Below are positions 60,981 through 64,000 of a DNA stretch of 64,000 nucleotides, piece by piece. The stretch is from the NCBI RefSeq assembly GCF_041435435.1, contig NZ_CP108494.1, positions 6,792,501-6,856,500 on the forward strand, written 5' to 3'. Within the stretch, counting starts at the first letter, position 1. Each line of letters opens with the position of its first letter. The position numbers and the translations under genes were made by a program. The notes under the pieces are model-generated. The model was not told the origin of the DNA. It saw nothing but the letters and a program-made list of their open reading frames with translations, and did not search any database. Source of the DNA: Streptomyces sp. NBC_01241 (GTDB lineage Bacteria > Actinomycetota > Actinomycetes > Streptomycetales > Streptomycetaceae).

Positions 60981-62069
60981 TCAACCGCCGGTGGCGGGCG
61001 ACTTCTTGGCGGACTCGGGAATGGTGACGTCCTTCCGGATCGCCTTCCACAGCTCACCGGCCTGCGGCTCCGCCGCCACGACCCGGTTGGGGTCCTGCTT
61101 GTCGTACGCCACGGGAAGCATGATCGTTTCCATGGTGCTCGGGTCCACGCCGTTCATCGACCGGCCGAACTCCGCCAGGGACGTCAGCGAGGCGAGCCCG
61201 GAGTCGGTGGTCAGCGACTTGGTGATCGAGTTGGCGATCTTGTACGAGTTCGCCGGATTGCCCAGCAGATTCTGGGACTTCACCTCGCTCAGCAGGGCCA
61301 GGATGAACTGCTGCTGGAGCCCGATGCGGCCGAGGTCACTGCCGTCACCGATGCCGTGCCGGGTACGGACATAGGCGAGGGACTCGGTGCCGTCGAGCTT
61401 GTGCGGGCCGGCCGTGAGGTTCAGCCCGGACGACTTGTCGTGGATGTCCTGCGGTACGTCGACGGTGACGCCGCCGATCGCATCGACCAGTTCCTTGAAC
61501 CCGGCGAAGTTGATCTCCATGTAGTGGTCGATGCGCACCCCCGACATGCTCTCCACGGTCTTGACCACGCAGGCCGGACCGGCCAGTGCGTAGACGGAGT
61601 TGAACATCACCCGGTTCGCGGAGGAAAGTGTCGAGCCGTCGGCCTTGGTGCACTCGGGCCGGGTCACCAGGGTGTCGCGGGGTATGGACACCGCGACGGC
61701 CTTGGTCCGGCCCTCGGGTATGTGGATCACCATCGCGGTGTCGGAGCGCGCGCCGCTGACGTTGCCGCCGCCGCCCAGCTCTTTGTTCTCCGCACCGGCG
61801 CGCGAGTCCGAACCGAGGACCAGGAGGTTCTGGCCGCTGGTGGGGAGCTTCTCGGGGCGGTCGTCGCCGAGCGCCTTGTCGATGTCGACGCCCGTGATGT
61901 TCCCGTCGAGCCGGCTGTACAGCCAGTAGACGGTTCCGCCCCCGGCCACCACGAGTGCGAGCAGGGTGAAGAGGATGCCACGCCTGATGCGCTGCCCGCG
62001 CGTGCGCACCTTCCCGGCCTTGCGGCTCCTGGGCTTGCGGGCGGAATGCAGATCGGAGTCGTCAGACAT
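60981..62069 (-). CDS. LytR-CpsA-Psr (LCP) family cell-wall glycopolymer transferase
   Basis: A 362-residue protein with a basic cytoplasmic start, one membrane helix (GILFTLLALVVAGGGTVYWL) and an extracytoplasmic LCP domain containing LLVLGSDSRAG, GARSDTAMVIHI, SIPRDTLV and the LAYVRTRHG region with the catalytic arginines. LCP enzymes attach teichoic acids, arabinogalactan-like polymers or capsule to peptidoglycan. ATG 62069 is used; GTG 62075 is also possible. No strong RBS was seen. It could serve the teichoic-acid-like module at 23-27 kb, but it is not linked to it. Confidence 0.93.
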   Translation of the reverse strand: MSDDSDLHSARKPRSRKAGKVRTRGQRIRRGILFTLLALVVAGGGTVYWLYSRLDGNITGVDIDKALGDDRPEKLPTSGQNLLVLGSDSRAGAENKELGGGGNVSGARSDTAMVIHIPEGRTKAVAVSIPRDTLVTRPECTKADGSTLSSANRVMFNSVYALAGPACVVKTVESMSGVRIDHYMEINFAGFKELVDAIGGVTVDVPQDIHDKSSGLNLTAGPHKLDGTESLAYVRTRHGIGDGSDLGRIGLQQQFILALLSEVKSQNLLGNPANSYKIANSITKSLTTDSGLASLTSLAEFGRSMNGVDPSTMETIMLPVAYDKQDPNRVVAAEPQAGELWKAIRKDVTIPESAKKSPATGG

Positions 62070-62375
62070 ACACACAGCTCGTCATCGTCTGGGCCCCTGG
62101 GTCAGTGGGGTAACCACTGAGGCGAGTCGGCCCCTCCCTGTCGATCGGCTGCCGGAGCCGGAGGAGGGGGATGGTACGGGTCCGCCGACCGCGTCGTCGG
62201 GACTCCCCGGACGACAGAATCGCAGGCGGGCACCAACTGATCGCACACGTGCTGATCGAGCGGACGCTGGAGCACTATAGACAGATTTCCCGACGGGAAG
62301 GGAGAGTGCATATCTTCTAGGAAGCCGGGAGTTGTCTGAATCCCCGGTTCCACTTCAGAGGGGATCAACGGGCGG
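62070..62375. other. Divergent promoter region between LCP and PIG-L-like genes
   Basis: No gene is supported. It is moderately AT-rich around 62270-62330. No clear -35/-10 pair or palindrome was identified. Confidence 0.4.
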
Positions 62376-63965
62376 ATGGCACGCAGAAGGGACCGCCGAG
62401 GGGGGCGTGGCACGGCTGCGCCGGACCGTGCGGGAACGGCGCCGGCCGACGGCCGGGGAGGTGTGGCGATCGTGGTCGCGACGCCCGGAGATGCCCTGGA
62501 ACTGCTGGCGACGGAGGACCACGGCTCGGTGGTCGACATCGTCTGCGCCCAGCCGGGCACGGCCGACGAGCGCGCGGCGCTCGACCGCGCCGCGGCGGAC
62601 TGCGGCCGGCGAGGCGTCCGCGTGGCGGGCGATCCCTGGGTGATCGACGCGGAGGTGGGAAAGATCACAGCGCTCGTGCTCGACGCGTTGCACGAGCTGC
62701 GCCCGCTGACGGTGCGGACGCTCGATCCCGATCCCGCGCATGTCTCGTTCGACGCGGAGGCCAAGCGGCCGGTGATCGCCGAGCCACCGCTGCGGGGCAG
62801 CGTGGCGCGGGCCACCGTCGCCGCGGCCCGCACGTACCAGCGGGAGTGCGGCTTCCCGGTCTTCGTGAACTGTCATCGGGCCGGGACGGACCCGCGGCTC
62901 GGTGCCCAGGCGTGCACGCGTTATCCGCTGCCGGGCCGATGGCTCGTCCGGGGTGCGGACGGCCGGCTCACCGCCTATCTCCCCTCCGCGGCGGGTGTGC
63001 TCCGCTGGACCGAGGGGTCGCCGGGGGCCGACGAGTGGAGCGGGCCGGAGGTGCTGGAGGGCCCCGATCTCCTTCCGGGCATCACCGTGGTGCAGGACGC
63101 CAACGGGTACGCGCACCTGCTCGGTCTGCGTCGCAGGAAGCGCGCGGACGGCAAGGAGCACGTCGATCTGGTGCACGCGACGCAGTACCAGACCGGGCGC
63201 CCCATGGGCCCGTGGCACTCGGTGGGCAACCCGAATGCCAACGACCGGTCCAAGGCGCGGGAGGTCGGCTTCCCCGTGGCGGTCTTCGACGCCGCGGGGA
63301 ACCTGCATGTCTTCGTGCGTAACTTCGGTCACGGGGTCAGCACCCGCCGGCAGTCGCCGGACGGGCGGTGGAGCGGCTGGCAGCATCTGCGCGGCGCGGC
63401 CGTCGCCGACGAGCTGGTCGCACTGCCCGGAAGGTCCGGCGGAGCCCAGGTCTGGGCCAGGGCCAGGGACTCGGCGTCCGTGGTCCGCTGGCACCAGGAG
63501 GCGCCCGGCGGGGACTGGGCGCTGGACCCCGTGACCCATGTGAGCCCCTATCCCGGCACCTTGTCGGCGGCGCCGGAGGCGGGGACGATCCGCTACCGGT
63601 ACTTCGGTACCAACGAGGTCTGTGTGGAGGTCCCGGGGGTGGGCCCGGTCAGTCTGGGAGGCGCGGACGGATCCGGGCCGCTGGCCGCGGTTCCCGGCGT
63701 GGAGATCCAGGGCTGGGGCTGTACGGTGCTGGCCAGATCGGGGCACGCGGGAACGTGCGCCGTGGGGGCCCACGAGGACGGCCGGCCGGAGACCGGCGTG
63801 TGGTGGTTCGATGCGGGGGAGACCTCGCTGGTGCCCCCGGCCGTGGCGGTGGACGGCGGCGGCCGGGCGGTCATCGCGCTGCTGGGAACCGACGGCCGGC
63901 TGAGAGTCGCACGTCAGGAGCCCGGTGTGAGCGGGCTGGCCTTCGCGCAGTGGGTCACCGCGTAA
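62376..63965 (+). CDS. PIG-L-like pseudoenzyme with C-terminal propeller/lectin-like region
   Basis: A 529-residue protein without a clear signal peptide (Arg/Gly-rich start). Residues ~30-170 resemble the PIG-L (LmbE) deacetylase fold: VAIVVATPGDALELL where PIG-L has AHPDDD, LTVRTLDPDPAHVSFDAE, then a helix ending FVNCHRAG. The zinc-binding AHPDD is replaced by ATPGD and the later HxDH is not visible, so deacetylase activity is doubtful. From ~residue 185 there are repeated W-containing beta blades (PGRWLVRGADGRLTAYLPSA, then GRWSGWQHLRG) as in PIG-L proteins with lectin-like propellers. Function is unknown. ATG 62376 is close to a GGGCGG run. Confidence 0.65.
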   Translation: MARRRDRRGGRGTAAPDRAGTAPADGRGGVAIVVATPGDALELLATEDHGSVVDIVCAQPGTADERAALDRAAADCGRRGVRVAGDPWVIDAEVGKITALVLDALHELRPLTVRTLDPDPAHVSFDAEAKRPVIAEPPLRGSVARATVAAARTYQRECGFPVFVNCHRAGTDPRLGAQACTRYPLPGRWLVRGADGRLTAYLPSAAGVLRWTEGSPGADEWSGPEVLEGPDLLPGITVVQDANGYAHLLGLRRRKRADGKEHVDLVHATQYQTGRPMGPWHSVGNPNANDRSKAREVGFPVAVFDAAGNLHVFVRNFGHGVSTRRQSPDGRWSGWQHLRGAAVADELVALPGRSGGAQVWARARDSASVVRWHQEAPGGDWALDPVTHVSPYPGTLSAAPEAGTIRYRYFGTNEVCVEVPGVGPVSLGGADGSGPLAAVPGVEIQGWGCTVLARSGHAGTCAVGAHEDGRPETGVWWFDAGETSLVPPAVAVDGGGRAVIALLGTDGRLRVARQEPGVSGLAFAQWVTA

Positions 63966-64000
63966 CCAAAAAAGGGACACATCGCCGCAAAAAATCCATC

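Overview
The window is chromosomal DNA of a Streptomyces or close relative: very high G+C, third-position G/C in every real gene, ATGA/GTGA start-stop overlaps, many GTG starts, and Streptomyces-type gene sets (conservon, XRE-DUF397 pairs, ngcEFG-rok7B7-xylFGH block, 904-residue aconitase). From memory, the right half (about 34.4-60 kb) keeps the gene order of the S. coelicolor region that holds a second murA, acnA, ngcEFG, rok7B7, xylFGH and a dxs; this was not checked by alignment.

Layout. 1-3.9 kb: conservon cvnA-B-C-D on the minus strand, cvnD cut by the window edge. 4.4-10.9 kb: a complete Mrp Na+/H+ antiporter operon (A with fused B, C, D, E, F, G), then a degenerate cysteinyl-tRNA-synthetase-like gene. 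12-17.6 kb: a minus-strand GH84-GH35 glycosidase pair behind two DasR-like operators. 17.8-19.7 kb: ArsR-MFS pair. 20.1-22 kb: a stand-alone TOPRIM protein and a VWA protein.

22.1-34.4 kb is accessory DNA bracketed by two related copies of a ~70 bp sequence. It holds a decayed MauE-like gene, a teichoic-acid-like module (CDP-glycerol transferase family, IspD/TarI family, SDR) with a facing acyltransferase, an intact IS3-family element with a 4-bp target duplication inside an integrase remnant, an XRE-DUF397 pair, a Ser/Thr kinase fragment, SUKH/SMI1 immunity-type genes (two whole, one broken) and an ISL3 transposase remnant.

34.4-43.3 kb: an XRE-MurA fusion, RraA-type and M20 genes, aconitase, a second XRE-DUF397 pair with a ~160 bp MITE upstream, and a histidine phosphatase. 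43.4-56 kb: a carbohydrate block of GH92 mannosidase, NgcEFG importer, ROK regulator and XylFGH importer. 56.2-64 kb: dxs, an APC permease, a UDP-glucose epimerase, an LCP protein and a PIG-L-like protein with a lectin/propeller-like region.

Most convergent junctions carry long perfect hairpins (14-25 bp stems). The most testable new idea is that the HTH-MurA fusion recognises an ATCTCR-N4-YGAGAT dyad, which is found just upstream of its own start and again upstream of aconitase.
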